From Paramicrobacterium fandaimingii (GTDB lineage: Bacteria > Actinomycetota > Actinomycetes > Actinomycetales > Microbacteriaceae), in contig NZ_CP061170.1 in NCBI RefSeq assembly GCF_011751745.2, positions 1,364,001 through 1,428,000 of the forward strand: 64,000 nucleotides of DNA, read 5' to 3'. This document shows, in pieces, positions 52,580 to 62,445 of this stretch; the first letter of the stretch is position 1; every line of letters starts with the position of its first letter. The notes under the pieces were generated by a model that saw nothing but the letters and a program-made list of their open reading frames with translations, was not told the origin of the DNA and searched no databases. Position numbers and translations under genes: made by a program.

Positions 52580-53689
52580 ATGCTAGAGCTCGATTTGAGC
52601 GCGGACATTGCCGCGCTGCGCACAACGTTCGCCGACATTCGTACCGTTCTCGACGTCGATAAGCTGACCGCAGACGTTGCGGAGCTGAGCGAGAAGGCGG
52701 CCGAACCCGATCTGTGGAACGACCCCGAGCAGGCCCAGCAGGTGACGAGCCGCCTCAGCCACGCACAGGCAGATCTGAAACGAGTGGCGAGCGTCGAACA
52801 GCAGATCGACGACCTCGAAGTGCTCATTGAGCTTGCAAACGAGGCAGACGACGAAGAGTCCGCCAACGAGGCCCGCGGCGAACTCTCGAGCCTGCAGAAG
52901 ACCATCGCCGACCTTGAGATTCAGACGATGCTGAACGGCGAGTACGACGCTCGTCCCGCCGTGGTCACAATCCGGGCCGGAGCCGGGGGCGTCGACGCCG
53001 CCGACTTCGCTGACATGCTGCTGCGCATGTATGTGCGGTGGGCTGAGCATCACGGCTATGCAGCAAAAGTTCTCGACACCAGTTACGCAGAGGAGGCCGG
53101 CATCAAGTCGGCGACCTTCGAAATTGATGCGTCGTATGCCTTCGGCAAGCTCTCGATCGAGGCGGGCACCCACCGCCTTGTGCGCATGAGCCCGTTCAAC
53201 TCTGCAGGCAAGAGACAGACGAGCTTTGCCGCCGTCGAGGTGATTCCTTTGATGGAAGAGGCAAAAGAGGTAGACATTCCCGACACCGACATTCGCATCG
53301 ACGTGTTTCGATCGTCTGGTCCCGGTGGTCAGTCGGTGAACACCACTGACTCGGCGGTGCGCATTACGCACATTCCCACGGGGATTGTCGTCTCGATGCA
53401 GAACGAGAAGAGCCAGATTCAGAACCGCGCGGCCGCCATGCGCGTGCTGCAGTCTCGGCTTCTGCTGATGCAGCGCGAGCAGGAGGCTGCGAAGAAGAAA
53501 GAGCTCGCGGGAAGCATCACCGCGAGTTGGGGCGACCAAATGCGATCGTATGTTCTCGCGCCGTATCAGATGGTCAAAGACCTCAGAACAGAATACGAAG
53601 TGAACAACCCGAGCAACGTGTTCGACGGAGACCTCGACGGATTTATCGCTGCGGGCATTCGTTGGCGCTCAATGAAAGTTGCGGAATAG
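52580..53689 (+). CDS. prfB: Peptide chain release factor 2
   Basis: This 369-residue RF2 recognises UGA/UAA. The stop-codon-reading tripeptide SPF is in [15 protein letters not shown], and the peptidyl-hydrolysis GGQ motif in [18 protein letters not shown]. There is no internal UGA near codon 26: the gene is one continuous frame, so the programmed +1 frameshift of E. coli prfB is absent. The order prfB-ftsE-ftsX-smpB is common in actinobacteria. Confidence 0.97.
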   Translation: MLELDLSADIAALRTTFADIRTVLDVDKLTADVAELSEKAAEPDLWNDPEQAQQVTSRLSHAQADLKRVASVEQQIDDLEVLIELANEADDEESANEARGELSSLQKTIADLEIQTMLNGEYDARPAVVTIRAGAGGVDAADFADMLLRMYVRWAEHHGYAAKVLDTSYAEEAGIKSATFEIDASYAFGKLSIEAGTHRLVRMSPFNSAGKRQTSFAAVEVIPLMEEAKEVDIPDTDIRIDVFRSSGPGGQSVNTTDSAVRITHIPTGIVVSMQNEKSQIQNRAAAMRVLQSRLLLMQREQEAAKKKELAGSITASWGDQMRSYVLAPYQMVKDLRTEYEVNNPSNVFDGDLDGFIAAGIRWRSMKVAE

Positions 53690-53759
53690 CTGAATCCGCG
53701 CGTTCTCGGGGCGAGTCGCTCCGCCGGATGGCGTGTGCTCTGCTTAGGCTCGGAGAGTC

Positions 53760-54725
53760 ATGATTCGATTCGACGCAGTCACGAAAAAATACCCCGGCAA
53801 CCCTCGCCCAGCGCTCAACGGCGTACAGCTTGAGGTGGAGCGCGGGGAGTTTGTGTTTCTCGTCGGCGCCTCCGGCTCAGGAAAGTCGAGCTGCCTGCAG
53901 CTGATTCTCAAGGAGCAGAGACCGTCGAAGGGAACCGTCCACGTTCTTGGGCACGACCTCGGGTCGATCTCCAATCGCAAGGTTCCGTACTTCCGCCGCA
54001 ATCTCGGTGTCGTCTTTCAAGATTTTCGACTGCTCACGACGAAGACAGTGTTTCAGAACGTCGCTTTCTCGCTGCAGGTGATTGGCAAGTCGCGGGGCTT
54101 CGTGCAAGAAACTGTGCCTGACGTGCTCAAGCTCGTTGGCCTCGACGGCAAAGGCGGTCGGATGCCGCACGAGCTCTCCGGTGGCGAGCAGCAACGTGTT
54201 GCCATTGCGCGCGCCGTGGTCAACAAGCCTCAGATTCTTTTGGCAGATGAACCGACGGGAAACCTCGACCCCGCGACCAGCGCCGGAATCATGCAGCTGC
54301 TCGAGCGCATCAACGGCAACGGCACGACAGTCGTCATGGCCACCCACGAAGCGGCAATCGTCGACAGAATGCGCCGACGCGTCGTCGAGCTCGTCGACGG
54401 GCGCATCGTGCGCGACGAGACAAAGGGCGGTTACGGGGACACGGCATCGATCATCGACATCACTCCACTTCCCGAGCGCGGAGAACAAGCGGCCATTGCA
54501 AAGGTCGAGGCCGAGGAAGCGGCGTCAACGCCCGATACGCATTCTGTTGCGGTGCCCGTGACCGTTGAGTCGGTTCCTGATGCCGAACCTGCATCTTCCG
54601 GCGACGCACAGACGCCGGACGCGTCTGATGACACCTCAGAGCATCTTTCGCTTGCAGAAAGGCTTGGCCTGCGTAAACAGGACGAGTCCGGTGACGACGA
54701 GCAGAACGTGGGGCCGACTCGATGA
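53760..54725 (+). CDS. ftsE: Cell division ATP-binding protein FtsE, with long acidic tail
   Basis: This 321-residue ABC ATPase energises FtsX to control peptidoglycan hydrolases at the septum. Motifs are [11 protein letters not shown] (Walker A), VVFQDFRLL (Q-loop), [15 protein letters not shown] (signature), [11 protein letters not shown] (Walker B) and ATHEAAIVD. Typical FtsE is about 225-230 residues; here about 90 residues follow, Ala/Glu/Asp/Ser-rich ([20 protein letters not shown]). GGAG lies 9 nt before ATG. It overlaps ftsX by 4 bp. Confidence 0.95.
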   Translation: MIRFDAVTKKYPGNPRPALNGVQLEVERGEFVFLVGASGSGKSSCLQLILKEQRPSKGTVHVLGHDLGSISNRKVPYFRRNLGVVFQDFRLLTTKTVFQNVAFSLQVIGKSRGFVQETVPDVLKLVGLDGKGGRMPHELSGGEQQRVAIARAVVNKPQILLADEPTGNLDPATSAGIMQLLERINGNGTTVVMATHEAAIVDRMRRRVVELVDGRIVRDETKGGYGDTASIIDITPLPERGEQAAIAKVEAEEAASTPDTHSVAVPVTVESVPDAEPASSGDAQTPDASDDTSEHLSLAERLGLRKQDESGDDEQNVGPTR

Positions 54726-55642
54726 GGCTGAACCTTGTGCTCTCTGAGGCGCTCAACGGGCTGAGGCGCAACGCCTCGATGGTGATCTCGGTGATTCTCG
54801 TCACCTTCATCTCGCTGACGTTCGTCGGAGCGGCCGCGCTCATGCAGATGCAGATCGGCCAGATGAAGAACTACTGGTACGACCGTGCGCAAGTGGCGAT
54901 CTACATGTGCACCGAGACCGATGCTGCCGTGGATGCCGCGTGTGCCGCTGGCGCCGCGACAGACGAGCAGCTCGCCGATGTGAAAGCGCAGCTCAAAGAC
55001 GAGACGCTGTCGCGGTACATCCAGGAGTACTACTTCGAGGATCACGAGCAGGCATATAAAAACTTCGCCAAGCAGTTTGAGGGCAACGAGATGACAGAGC
55101 TCGTCACGCCTGAACAGTTCAACCAGACATATTGGGTGAATCTCAAAGACCCGTCGCAGTCCGCCGTACTCATCGAAGCGTTCTCAGATACCCCGGGTGT
55201 GGAGTCTGTCACTGACCAGCGGCAGTATCTCGACCAGATCTTCAGCGTACTGAACATCGCCAGCTACTCTGCCATCGGCATCGCGAGCTTGATGCTCATT
55301 GCGGCTGTGCTGCTGATCGCGACGACGATTCGACTTTCGGCGTTCTCCCGCCGAAAGGAGATCGGCATCATGCGGCTCGTGGGAGCGTCGAACCGATTCA
55401 TTCAAACGCCGTTCATTCTCGAGGGCGTCTTCTCGGCCGTGATCGGCTCCATCCTTGCCGGGGGAGCCGTTGTGGCTCTTGTGCACTTCTTCGTGCAGGG
55501 CTATCTGGCGCCACGGCTTCTGTTCATCTCCTTCGTCGATGTGGGCGACTCGCTTCTCGTGGTTCCACTTCTCGTCATCATCGGCATTCTGCTTGCCGCG
55601 TTGAGCGCCAACTTCGCCATCAAGCGCTACCTCAAGATTTAG
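54722..55642 (+). CDS. ftsX: Cell division protein FtsX
   Basis: This 306-residue permease-like protein has an N-terminal cytoplasmic segment ([20 protein letters not shown]) and a first transmembrane helix (VISVILVTFISLTFVGAAAL). A large extracellular loop (about residues 45-180) follows, holding two Cys, then three helices. The conserved SAFSRRKEIGIMRLVGASNRFIQ lies between helices. ATGA overlap with ftsE. Confidence 0.95.
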   Translation: MRLNLVLSEALNGLRRNASMVISVILVTFISLTFVGAAALMQMQIGQMKNYWYDRAQVAIYMCTETDAAVDAACAAGAATDEQLADVKAQLKDETLSRYIQEYYFEDHEQAYKNFAKQFEGNEMTELVTPEQFNQTYWVNLKDPSQSAVLIEAFSDTPGVESVTDQRQYLDQIFSVLNIASYSAIGIASLMLIAAVLLIATTIRLSAFSRRKEIGIMRLVGASNRFIQTPFILEGVFSAVIGSILAGGAVVALVHFFVQGYLAPRLLFISFVDVGDSLLVVPLLVIIGILLAALSANFAIKRYLKI

Positions 55643-55651
55643 GCGCCCGGC

Positions 55652-55660
55652 TGATATACT
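55652..55660 (+). promoter_or_regulatory. Extended -10 promoter of smpB
   Basis: TGATATACT is a textbook extended -10 (TGn-TATACT). No good -35 exists at 17 bp (TCAAGA), as expected for the extended type. Predicted transcription start is near 55667. Confidence 0.6.
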
Positions 55661-55665
55661 GATGG

Positions 55666-55691
55666 GCTGCCTGCACGAGTGTGCGGGCAGC
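55666..55691 (+). promoter_or_regulatory. Stem-loop at the predicted 5' end of smpB mRNA
   Basis: The 11-nt arms at 55666-55676 and 55681-55691 pair throughout (one G-U) around a GAGT loop, starting at the predicted transcription start. It may also act as the ftsX terminator for read-through transcripts. Confidence 0.5.
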
Positions 55692-55727
55692 ATCCATGAC
55701 CGCATCTGAAAGACCCCGGAGTTCATC

Positions 55728-56204
55728 GTGCCCAAGGAACGAGGCGAGAAAGTCGTTGCCACCAACCGCAAGGCGCGGCACGACTATCTCATTGAGGACA
55801 CCTATGAGGCCGGTCTCGTTCTGTGGGGCACCGAGGTGAAGGCGCTGCGAGAGGGCAGGGCGTCGCTCGTCGACGGCTACGCCTACATCGACAACGGCGA
55901 AGCATGGCTCGATGCCGTGCACATTCCCGAGTACATTCAGGGCACCTGGACGAATCACTCGCCGCGACGCAAACGAAAGCTCTTGCTGCACCGGCAGCAG
56001 ATCACTCGCATCAGCCACAAGATCGTCCCGGGCGGCTACACGCTGGTTCCGCTGAAGATCTATTTCTCTGACGGCCGTGCGAAGGTGGAGATCGCGGTTG
56101 CCAAGGGCAAGCGCGAGTTCGACAAGCGTCAGGCGCTGCGGGAGAGACAAGACAAGCGTGAGGCCGAGCGGGCGATGGCGCAGCGCAACCGCCTTGGCGA
56201 CTGA
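55728..56204 (+). CDS. smpB: SsrA-binding protein SmpB
   Basis: This 158-residue tmRNA partner delivers tmRNA to stalled ribosomes. Seen: [55 protein letters not shown], and a basic C-terminal helix ([21 protein letters not shown]). The GTG start follows CCGGAG. It lies 105 bp before its RNA partner ssrA. Confidence 0.97.
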   Translation: MPKERGEKVVATNRKARHDYLIEDTYEAGLVLWGTEVKALREGRASLVDGYAYIDNGEAWLDAVHIPEYIQGTWTNHSPRRKRKLLLHRQQITRISHKIVPGGYTLVPLKIYFSDGRAKVEIAVAKGKREFDKRQALRERQDKREAERAMAQRNRLGD

Positions 56205-56222
56205 GCGTGTTAGTCTATAAAG

Positions 56223-56241
56223 CTGCATCGTCGCGATGCAG
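56223..56241 (+). terminator. Small hairpin after smpB
   Basis: CTGCATCG (56223-56230) pairs with CGATGCAG (56234-56241) around TCG, 19 bp after the smpB stop and before ssrA. No T run follows. Confidence 0.4.
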
Positions 56242-56309
56242 TTCCGGTGAATGCCGGATTTGGCAACTCAACAGCGTGTGATGTTGGTCCGCTCTTCACG
56301 AGCGCGCAT

Positions 56310-56680
56310 GGGGATGATCGGTTTCGACACTGCCTGTGAGACTGCGAGAAGCGGGCCGAGGATCTAGGGTTATCTCGTTAACGCTCCCTGGAAACCAATA
56401 AGTGCCAACTCAAAGCGCACTGACTTCGCCCTCGCTGCGTAAGCGAGCTCGATAGTCCGTCAGACCGTGGTTGTTCCCGACACGGACCCTGGCGTCATTA
56501 AGGGGACTTGCTGCGCGTCGTCGCCTGAGCGGCGCGTGGGACTTTTTTCAGGCTGGGCCCGTCGACTTAGATGCCTGTGGCAAAGGTCGGGGCCGAGCAG
56601 AACGCTTTACACAGGCTACGCCCGTAGAAGGCGTGGAATCTCAGCAGTGGACGGGGGTTCAATTCCCCCCATCTCCACCA
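56310..56680 (+). ncRNA. ssrA: Transfer-messenger RNA
   Basis: This 371-nt tmRNA begins GGGGATGATCGGTTTCGACA and ends GGTTCAATTCCCCCCATCTCCACCA in segments, with GGGGATG pairing CATCTCC in the acceptor stem and an encoded CCA. The tag frame starts at GCC 56404 and reads ANSKRTDFALAA, ending at TAA 56440-56442. The ALAA end is the usual degradation signal. The location next to smpB is as in many actinobacteria. Confidence 0.97.
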
Positions 56681-56708
56681 CCGACCAACGTCACACGCTG
56701 TGCACGAA

Positions 56709-56737
56709 TGAAGGGCCGTCCATCGGGCGGCCCTTCA
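56709..56737. terminator. Hairpin between ssrA and the convergent phosphatase gene
   Basis: TGAAGGGCCG...CGGCCCTTCA forms a stem of about 13 bp around ATC. It lies 29 nt after the tmRNA 3' end and 15 nt from the stop codon of the minus-strand gene, so it can serve both. Confidence 0.65.
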
Positions 56738-56751
56738 AGCTGTCTGCGAGA

Positions 56752-57558
56752 TTACGCGTGGGACTGCGCAATTCTCGAGACCACGGCCTCGTGCAGCGGC
56801 CCGTTCGTTGCGAGAGAGCTGCGCTTGGCAATGCTCACGCTTCCGTCGATTGCGCTGAACGTGCCTCCGGCCTCGGCGACGATCACGGCGAACGGGGCAA
56901 TGTCGTACTCCTTCACGTCAAACTCGGCGACGACGTCGATGAGCCCCTCGGCGAGAAGTCCATACGACCACATATCGCCGTACGCGCGGTCGCGCCAGAC
57001 TGTGCGTGACAGATCGATGAGGGAATCGAGGTAACCGGCTTCATCCCACTGTGCGATGCTTTGAAAGCTCACCGACGCGTCGTCGAGCGCGGAGACGGAC
57101 GACACCCGGAGCTGCCGTGGCTCATTGCCCTTCTCGGCAAGCCATGCCCCCGTTCCGGTGGCTGCCCACCAGCGTTTGTCGAAGGCCGGAGCACTTGCCA
57201 CGCCGACGACCGGTACGCCGTCGACAGCGAGGGCGATGAGTGTTGCCCAGTTCGGCACTCCGCGAAGAAAATTCGCTGTTCCATCAATCGGATCGAGAAT
57301 CCACTGGCGCTGAGTGCTGCCCTTGGTTCCGAACTCCTCGCCAAGAACACCATCATCTGGCCTCAACTCGGAGAGGATGTCGCGGAGGCGTCGTTCGACG
57401 GCGAGGTCGGCGTCTGTGACATGCGTGCGATCCGGCTTTGTCGAGATGTCGAGGTCGGCAGAACGGAATCGGGCGAGCGAGATTTCGTCTGCAGCATCCG
57501 CGAGCGTCAATGCAAGCGAAAGGTCATCGGAGAGAGAAGCATTCACGTTCTCAACCAT
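56752..57558 (-). CDS. Inositol monophosphatase family protein (probable histidinol-phosphatase, HisN type)
   Basis: The protein is about 268 residues. Li+-sensitive phosphatase motifs are VTDADLAVERRLR, GEEFG, the metal-binding WILDPIDGTANFLRGVP, and AYGDMWSYGLLAEGLIDVVAE...EYDIAPFAVIVAEAGG. Actinobacterial proteins with this length are often HisN (histidinol-phosphatase); inositol or other phosphates remain possible. ATG 57558 is listed. A GTG at 57546 is equally likely because TATGGT lies 7 nt before it. It converges on ssrA. Confidence 0.85.
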   Translation of the reverse strand: MVENVNASLSDDLSLALTLADAADEISLARFRSADLDISTKPDRTHVTDADLAVERRLRDILSELRPDDGVLGEEFGTKGSTQRQWILDPIDGTANFLRGVPNWATLIALAVDGVPVVGVASAPAFDKRWWAATGTGAWLAEKGNEPRQLRVSSVSALDDASVSFQSIAQWDEAGYLDSLIDLSRTVWRDRAYGDMWSYGLLAEGLIDVVAEFDVKEYDIAPFAVIVAEAGGTFSAIDGSVSIAKRSSLATNGPLHEAVVSRIAQSHA

Positions 57559-57661
57559 ACTGTGCCGGCCACGATTCGTGAGCAGTGCTCGATTGGCGCA
57601 GGCGCTCGTTATGGTGCTAATGTTGTCCCTCGGTTCGGGGTTTATTCTGAACCGCATTTTC

Positions 57662-57737
57662 GCACCTCTAGCTCAATCGGCAGAGCAACTGACTCTTAAT
57701 CAGTGGGTTCCGGGTTCAAGTCCCGGGGGGTGCACCA
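57662..57737 (+). tRNA. tRNA-Lys (CTT)
   Basis: A 76-nt cloverleaf with acceptor GCACCTC/GGGGTGC, anticodon stem ACTGA/TCAGT, loop CTCTTAA giving CTT, T arm CCGGG/CCCGG and encoded CCA. The CTT anticodon reads AAG. TGCTAATGT about 25-35 bp upstream is a possible extended -10. Confidence 0.95.
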
Positions 57738-57745
57738 ACAACACA

Positions 57746-57788
57746 GAAAAGAGTCCCGCAGCCAGTGCTTGGTTGCGGGACTCTTTTC
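57746..57788. terminator. 18-bp terminator hairpin after tRNA-Lys
   Basis: The arms at 57746-57763 and 57771-57788 pair with one G-U wobble and a 7-nt loop. The right arm ends in CTTTTC, giving U-rich sequence on the plus strand, and the left arm supplies the same on the minus strand. It probably also ends aceB, which stops 12 bp further on. Confidence 0.8.
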
Positions 57789-57799
57789 GTTGACGATGG

Positions 57800-59434
57800 C
57801 TACACGGCGAGAGCCGGAACAGCTTGATGCACGAGATAGCGCGAGTATGCGAGTGTCGTCAAGAACGGCGGGAACTCCTCACTCAGCACGAGGTCGCAGA
57901 GCAGACCAGCCGCCTCGTCATAATTGTCGTCGTTTCGACGGGGGAGCGAATCAAGCGTGCTCTGGATGCACCATTCAACGCGCTCCCGCACGATGGGGAG
58001 GCCATCGTCCGTTATGGCGCCCTGGTTGATCCAATGCCAGAGCTGTGACCGCGAAATCTCCGCCGTTGCGGCATCCTCCATCATGTCGTCGATTGCGACG
58101 GCTCCCGTTCCAGACAGCCAGCTTTCGATATAGCGGAGAGCCGCCGAGACATTGCGCCGGATGCCTTCGCTCGTGACGTGTCCCTGGGGAACGTCGAAGG
58201 TGAGCAGATCCTGCGCCGTGACATGAACATCGTCACGCGTGCGATGCACCTGATGTGAGCGGCCATCGAGGACGGCATCGAATTCGCCGCGTGCGATTTC
58301 CACGAGATCCGGATGGGCCACCCACGTTCCGTCGAAGCCAGCACGAGCTTCTCTGCGCTTGTCATCGGCCGTTTGCGACATTGCGGTCGCTGTCACGTCG
58401 GGCTTGCGCCTGTTCGGAATGAAAGCGCTCATTCCCCCGATCGCGTATGCGCCGCGACGATGGCACGTCGAAACAAGCAGATCGGTGTACGCCCGCATGA
58501 ACGACGCAGACATTGTCACATCTGCACGATCAGGCAGCAGGTGACACCGGCCACGATTGCGGAAGTTCTTGATGATGCTGAACAGATAATCCCATCGTCC
58601 TGCGTTCAAGCCTGCACAGTGCTCGCGGAGCTCATACAGTATCTCCTCCATTTCAAACGCCGCCGTAATCGTCTCGATCAAGATCGTCGCACGGATGACG
58701 CCATGGGGGAGCTGCAACGCACTCTCACTGAACGTGAAGACGTCATTCCACAGGCGGGCTCCTTTGTGGCTCTCGAGCTTGGGCAGATAGAAGTACGGGC
58801 CGCGCCCGTTCGCTATGAGCTCTGTCGCATTGTGAAACAGATACAGGCCAAAATCGACGAGGGTTGCAGAAACGGGAGACGTCACACCTGACGGTGAGGT
58901 GTACTGCAGATGCTGCTCCGTCAGATGCCATCCACGAGGGCGAAACACGATAGTCGGAGTTGTCTCGCCGACACGGTATGACTTCCCCTCATCGCTGACG
59001 AAATCGATGCGACGTCGAATTGCGTCGGCGAGGTTAATGTGACCGCCGATGATGTTCTCCCACGTCGGGCTCAAAGCATCCTCGTGATCGGCAAGCCATA
59101 CTTGGGCGCCCGAATTGAGTGCGTTGATCGTCATCTTTCTGTCCGTTGGCCCCGTGATCTCGACCCGGCGGTCTTCAAGGCCCGGGCCCGGCCCTGCGAC
59201 GCACCAGCTCGAGTCTGAGCGGATCTCTGAGGTCTCGTGCAAGAAGTCGAGTCTCGCCCCGGCATCTACCTGTGCAAGCCGCTGCGCCTGTGAGCGCAGG
59301 AGATCATGGCGGGACGCGGCAAAGCGATCGTGGAGGGCAGTGAGAAAACTCAGGGCTTTCGGGGTGAGGATCTCGTCGTACCGATCGGCGATAGGGCCCG
59401 TGACTGTAAGGCGGTTTTCGTGTGAGTTCGACAT
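57800..59434 (-). CDS. aceB: Malate synthase A
   Basis: This 544-residue enzyme condenses glyoxylate and acetyl-CoA to malate. Family motifs are LADHEDALSPTWENII, PYFYLPKLESHKGARLW, IRATILIETITAAFEMEEIL, NAGRWDYLFSIIKNF, HRRGAYAIGGMSAFIPNRR and GTWVAHPDLVEIA. The length (about 530-550) fits isoform A. The start is ATG 59434 after AGGACACCCC; a much longer in-frame extension upstream is a shadow of aceA. It follows aceA by 19 bp in the same operon. A terminator lies just past its end. Confidence 0.96.
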   Translation of the reverse strand: MSNSHENRLTVTGPIADRYDEILTPKALSFLTALHDRFAASRHDLLRSQAQRLAQVDAGARLDFLHETSEIRSDSSWCVAGPGPGLEDRRVEITGPTDRKMTINALNSGAQVWLADHEDALSPTWENIIGGHINLADAIRRRIDFVSDEGKSYRVGETTPTIVFRPRGWHLTEQHLQYTSPSGVTSPVSATLVDFGLYLFHNATELIANGRGPYFYLPKLESHKGARLWNDVFTFSESALQLPHGVIRATILIETITAAFEMEEILYELREHCAGLNAGRWDYLFSIIKNFRNRGRCHLLPDRADVTMSASFMRAYTDLLVSTCHRRGAYAIGGMSAFIPNRRKPDVTATAMSQTADDKRREARAGFDGTWVAHPDLVEIARGEFDAVLDGRSHQVHRTRDDVHVTAQDLLTFDVPQGHVTSEGIRRNVSAALRYIESWLSGTGAVAIDDMMEDAATAEISRSQLWHWINQGAITDDGLPIVRERVEWCIQSTLDSLPRRNDDNYDEAAGLLCDLVLSEEFPPFLTTLAYSRYLVHQAVPALAV

Positions 59435-59453
59435 GGGGTGTCCTGTCTTCGTG

Positions 59454-60770
59454 TCAGCTGAATTGCTCGGACTCGGTTGACCCGGTGAGGGCCAGCGTTG
59501 CGCTTGACGGGTTGAGCGCCGTTGACACCCGGTCGAAGTACCCGGTGCCGACTTCCGCCTGATGCTTCGTCGCCGTGTAACCGCGCGACTCCGCAGCGAA
59601 CTCGGCTTCTTGCAGCTCCACGTACGCCGACATCTGTCGGTCGCGGTAACCGAGGGCCAGCTCGAACATGCCGTGGTTAAGCGAATGGAATCCGGCGAGA
59701 GTGATGAATTGAAACGCGTATCCCATCGCCGCGAGTTCGCGCTGAAACTGTGCGATCGTCTCGTCGTCGAGATGACGCTTCCAGTTGAAGCTCGGAGAGC
59801 AGTTATAGGCGAGCTTCTGGTCGGGGAATTCAGAGTGGATGCTCTCGGCGAACCGTCGTGCCAGCTCGAGGTCGGGTTCGCTCGATTCCACCCACAGCAG
59901 GTCGGCGTACGGTGCGTACGCGTGCCCACGCGCGATAACCGGCTCGATCCCGTTCTGCACCTCGTAGAATCCGTCTCGGGTGCGGGTCCCGGTGAGGAAG
60001 CGTCGGTCACGCTCGTCGATGTCGCTTGTGAGGAGCGTCGCGGCGAGAGCATCCGTGCGGGCAATGATGAGCGACGGAACGTCGGCGACATCCGCGGCCA
60101 GTCGCGCTGCATTGAGCGTGCGCACGTGCTGGCTCGTGGGAATGAGAACCTTACCTCCCATGTGGCCGCACTTCTTCTCGCTCGCAAGCTGATCTTCCCA
60201 ATGCACCCCTGCGGCACCGGCTCCGATCATGGAATGCATGAGCTCGTATGCGTTGAGCGGGCCCCCGAAGCCGGCCTCGGCATCGGCGACGATCGGTGCC
60301 TGCCAATCACGCGTTGTCGTGCCAGATTCGGCGAATTCGATCTGCCCTGCGCGCAGGAGAGCATTGTTGATCCGACGAACGACGGAGGGCACCGAGTTTG
60401 CGGGGTAGAGGCTCTGATCCGGGTACGTCTGCCCCGAGAGATTTGCGTCGGCGGCTACCTGCCAGCCCGACAGGTAGATGGCTTCGAGTCCCGCCCGCAC
60501 CTGCTGGACTGCCTGGTTGCCGGTGAGCGCACCGAGTGCCGAGACCCAGGCATCGGGGTTCTCGCCGTTGCGTTCAACGAGCTCCCACAGCTTCTCCGAC
60601 CCGCGCTGGGCAAGCGTCGCGTGCTCCCTGACGGGTCCTCTCAGGGCGATGACGTCGTCAGCCGTGTAATCACGTCGAACATTCTGCCACCGTGCGTTGA
60701 TGTCCCATTCCGTCTGCAGCTCTTCTGCCGTCTGGGTCTGGTCACCCTGTCGTGTGCTGTTCTCGATCAT
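59454..60770 (-). CDS. aceA: Isocitrate lyase
   Basis: This 438-residue enzyme cleaves isocitrate to succinate and glyoxylate. The catalytic signature [15 protein letters not shown] is intact with its active-site Cys. [17 protein letters not shown] (metal-binding), [19 protein letters not shown] and [13 protein letters not shown] are also present. Start ATG 60770 follows AAGGAGCGAACG; upstream in-frame codons to 60896 are not part of the enzyme. It leads an aceA-aceB operon divergent from the RamB-like regulator, with half-sites in the spacer. Confidence 0.97.
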   Translation of the reverse strand: MIENSTRQGDQTQTAEELQTEWDINARWQNVRRDYTADDVIALRGPVREHATLAQRGSEKLWELVERNGENPDAWVSALGALTGNQAVQQVRAGLEAIYLSGWQVAADANLSGQTYPDQSLYPANSVPSVVRRINNALLRAGQIEFAESGTTTRDWQAPIVADAEAGFGGPLNAYELMHSMIGAGAAGVHWEDQLASEKKCGHMGGKVLIPTSQHVRTLNAARLAADVADVPSLIIARTDALAATLLTSDIDERDRRFLTGTRTRDGFYEVQNGIEPVIARGHAYAPYADLLWVESSEPDLELARRFAESIHSEFPDQKLAYNCSPSFNWKRHLDDETIAQFQRELAAMGYAFQFITLAGFHSLNHGMFELALGYRDRQMSAYVELQEAEFAAESRGYTATKHQAEVGTGYFDRVSTALNPSSATLALTGSTESEQFS

Positions 60771-60828
60771 CGTTCGCTCCTTCGGACTGAATATCGGTTC
60801 TTTTCCGAGCTTGACGCGTACGAAGCAC

Positions 60829-60869
60829 ATATTTCTCGATGAAGACTTGAGAAATATCTCAATATTTCT
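60829..60869. promoter_or_regulatory. Three half-site operator between aceA and the RamB-like gene
   Basis: ATATTTCTC (60829-60837), its complement GAGAAATAT (60849-60857) and ATATTTCT (60862-60869) alternate in orientation. The middle site can pair with either neighbour: 9-bp arms with an 11-bp spacer, or 8-bp arms with a 4-bp spacer. The array lies 59 bp from the aceA start and 37 bp from the regulator start, so it can control both genes. Confidence 0.6.
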
Positions 60870-60905
60870 GTTGCGTAGAAGTCGCTGTGATGTCACGCTA
60901 GGGAC

Positions 60906-62384
60906 ATGACGTCACTGCAGTCCACGGCACACGACGACGATCCGTTTCTCGATACATTGACCATCGGCCGACGGATCAGACAGCTTCGCCTCGAGCGGGG
61001 AATGACCGTCGAGTCGCTCGGCACTCACATCGGCCGCGCCGCCTCCCAGATCTCTGTGATCGAGAACGGAAAGCGTGAGCTGAAGCTCGGAGAGCTGCAG
61101 AAGCTTGCCCGGGCGCTGGGAACGACACTCGACGGACTGCTGGAACCCGAGTCCCTTTCGAGGCGAGATGAGCTTGAGATCTCGCTCGAGCGGGCGCAGC
61201 GCGGGCCGCTCTATCAGTCGCTCGACCTGCCGCCGCTCGCCATTCGCAAGGGCCTGAGCGACGCGGCAATAGAAACGATTCTGCGTTTGCACCAAGAATT
61301 GGAGCACCTCCATACGCAGCGTGCAGCGACCCCAGAAGAGGCTCGCAGGGCAAACACCGAGCTTCGCGCCGAGCAGCGGCACCGAGACAACTACTACGAG
61401 GATCTTGAGCACACGGCGGCAGATCTTCTGCGGGCGATCGGCCACACGGGAGGGCCGTTGTCGCAGCGTTCGACCGCTGAGCTCTCGTCTCACCTCGGGT
61501 TCACACTTCACTACGTTCCAGACCTGCCTGTCACCACGAGAAGCATCACCGATCACCGCAATCACCGCATCTATCTGCCCACAAAGCAGACGGGAACCGA
61601 TCCGCGCTCTGCCTTGCTTCAGGCGATTGCGTCCTACGTGCTCGGGCAGCCCGAACCACAGGATTACGGTGATCTGCTTCGGCAGAGAGTCGAGACGAAC
61701 TACTTGGCCGGTGCGCTTCTCGTGCCTGAGGCCAGTGCCGTCGATTTTCTGACGCGTGCGAAGTCCGCGCGAGAACTGTCTGTCGAAGATCTGCGCGACC
61801 ATTTCGCCGTGGGCTATGAGACGGCGGCACATCGGTTCACCAATCTGGCGACCCGTCATCTTGACGTTCCCGTGCACTTTCTCAAGGTGCATTCGAGCGG
61901 GGTTATTTCGAAGGCATATCAGAACGATGACGTTCAATTTCCGACAGATCCACTGGGGTCCGTCGAAGGTCAACGCGTCTGTCGGTGGTGGAGTGCACGC
62001 CAGGTGTTCGATGTCGAAGATCGCCTCAGTCCGTACCAGCAGTTCACAGACAAGCCGGTGGGAACGTATTGGTGCACGTCGAGCATCCAGTCTTCGGCAA
62101 ACGGAGATTTCTCTGTGAGCGTCGGCACGCAGTTTGCCCACGTCAAGTGGTTTCGGGGGCGCGACACGAAACGACGCCTCACGTCGCGTTGCCCCGACCC
62201 GACGTGCTGCCGAGAGCCGGACGCCGAGGCAGCAGAGCACTGGAACGGTCAGGCGTGGCCGAGCGCGCGCCTGAATTCTTCGTTGCTCGCCGCCATGCCT
62301 GACGGGTCGACGAGCGGAATCGACAAGGTCGAGGTCTATGAATTCCTCGACCGTCACGCCGGATCGCACAGCGCGCACACGTAG
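60906..62384 (+). CDS. XRE-family regulator of acetate/short-chain fatty acid metabolism (RamB/ScfR type)
   Basis: This 492-residue protein has an N-terminal XRE helix-turn-helix ([40 protein letters not shown], residues ~21-75). A coiled helical linker follows, then an IrrE/M78-like region ([18 protein letters not shown]) without HExxH. A ScfR C-terminal domain has [20 protein letters not shown] and a Cys cluster (CPDPTCC). RamB of Corynebacterium represses aceA/aceB and pta-ack. Divergent position beside aceA strongly supports the same role here. Start ATG 60906 has AGGGA just upstream. Confidence 0.9.
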   Translation: MTSLQSTAHDDDPFLDTLTIGRRIRQLRLERGMTVESLGTHIGRAASQISVIENGKRELKLGELQKLARALGTTLDGLLEPESLSRRDELEISLERAQRGPLYQSLDLPPLAIRKGLSDAAIETILRLHQELEHLHTQRAATPEEARRANTELRAEQRHRDNYYEDLEHTAADLLRAIGHTGGPLSQRSTAELSSHLGFTLHYVPDLPVTTRSITDHRNHRIYLPTKQTGTDPRSALLQAIASYVLGQPEPQDYGDLLRQRVETNYLAGALLVPEASAVDFLTRAKSARELSVEDLRDHFAVGYETAAHRFTNLATRHLDVPVHFLKVHSSGVISKAYQNDDVQFPTDPLGSVEGQRVCRWWSARQVFDVEDRLSPYQQFTDKPVGTYWCTSSIQSSANGDFSVSVGTQFAHVKWFRGRDTKRRLTSRCPDPTCCREPDAEAAEHWNGQAWPSARLNSSLLAAMPDGSTSGIDKVEVYEFLDRHAGSHSAHT

Positions 62385-62445
62385 TAGATGCAGCCGGGGC
62401 GTTGGCGGCGCCGCTTCGAGCCTTTGTGCGCATCGAGGCGTGGAG

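Noticed and set aside
52580..53689. Programmed frameshift in prfB
   Set aside because: The frame is continuous through the usual codon 26 region, so no frameshift is needed.
59435..60217. In-frame 261-residue N-terminal extension of malate synthase
   Set aside because: The extension overlaps aceA, is Ser/Arg-rich shadow sequence, and malate synthase A is complete from ATG 59434.
59562..60842. 426-residue open frame antisense to aceA
   Set aside because: It covers the isocitrate lyase gene, which has intact catalytic motifs; no independent evidence supports the antisense frame.
60912..62378. 488-residue open frame antisense to the RamB-like gene
   Set aside because: Long antisense frames are expected opposite GC-rich genes. 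This one has no recognisable motif, no start signal, and mirrors the codon pattern of the well-supported gene on the other strand.
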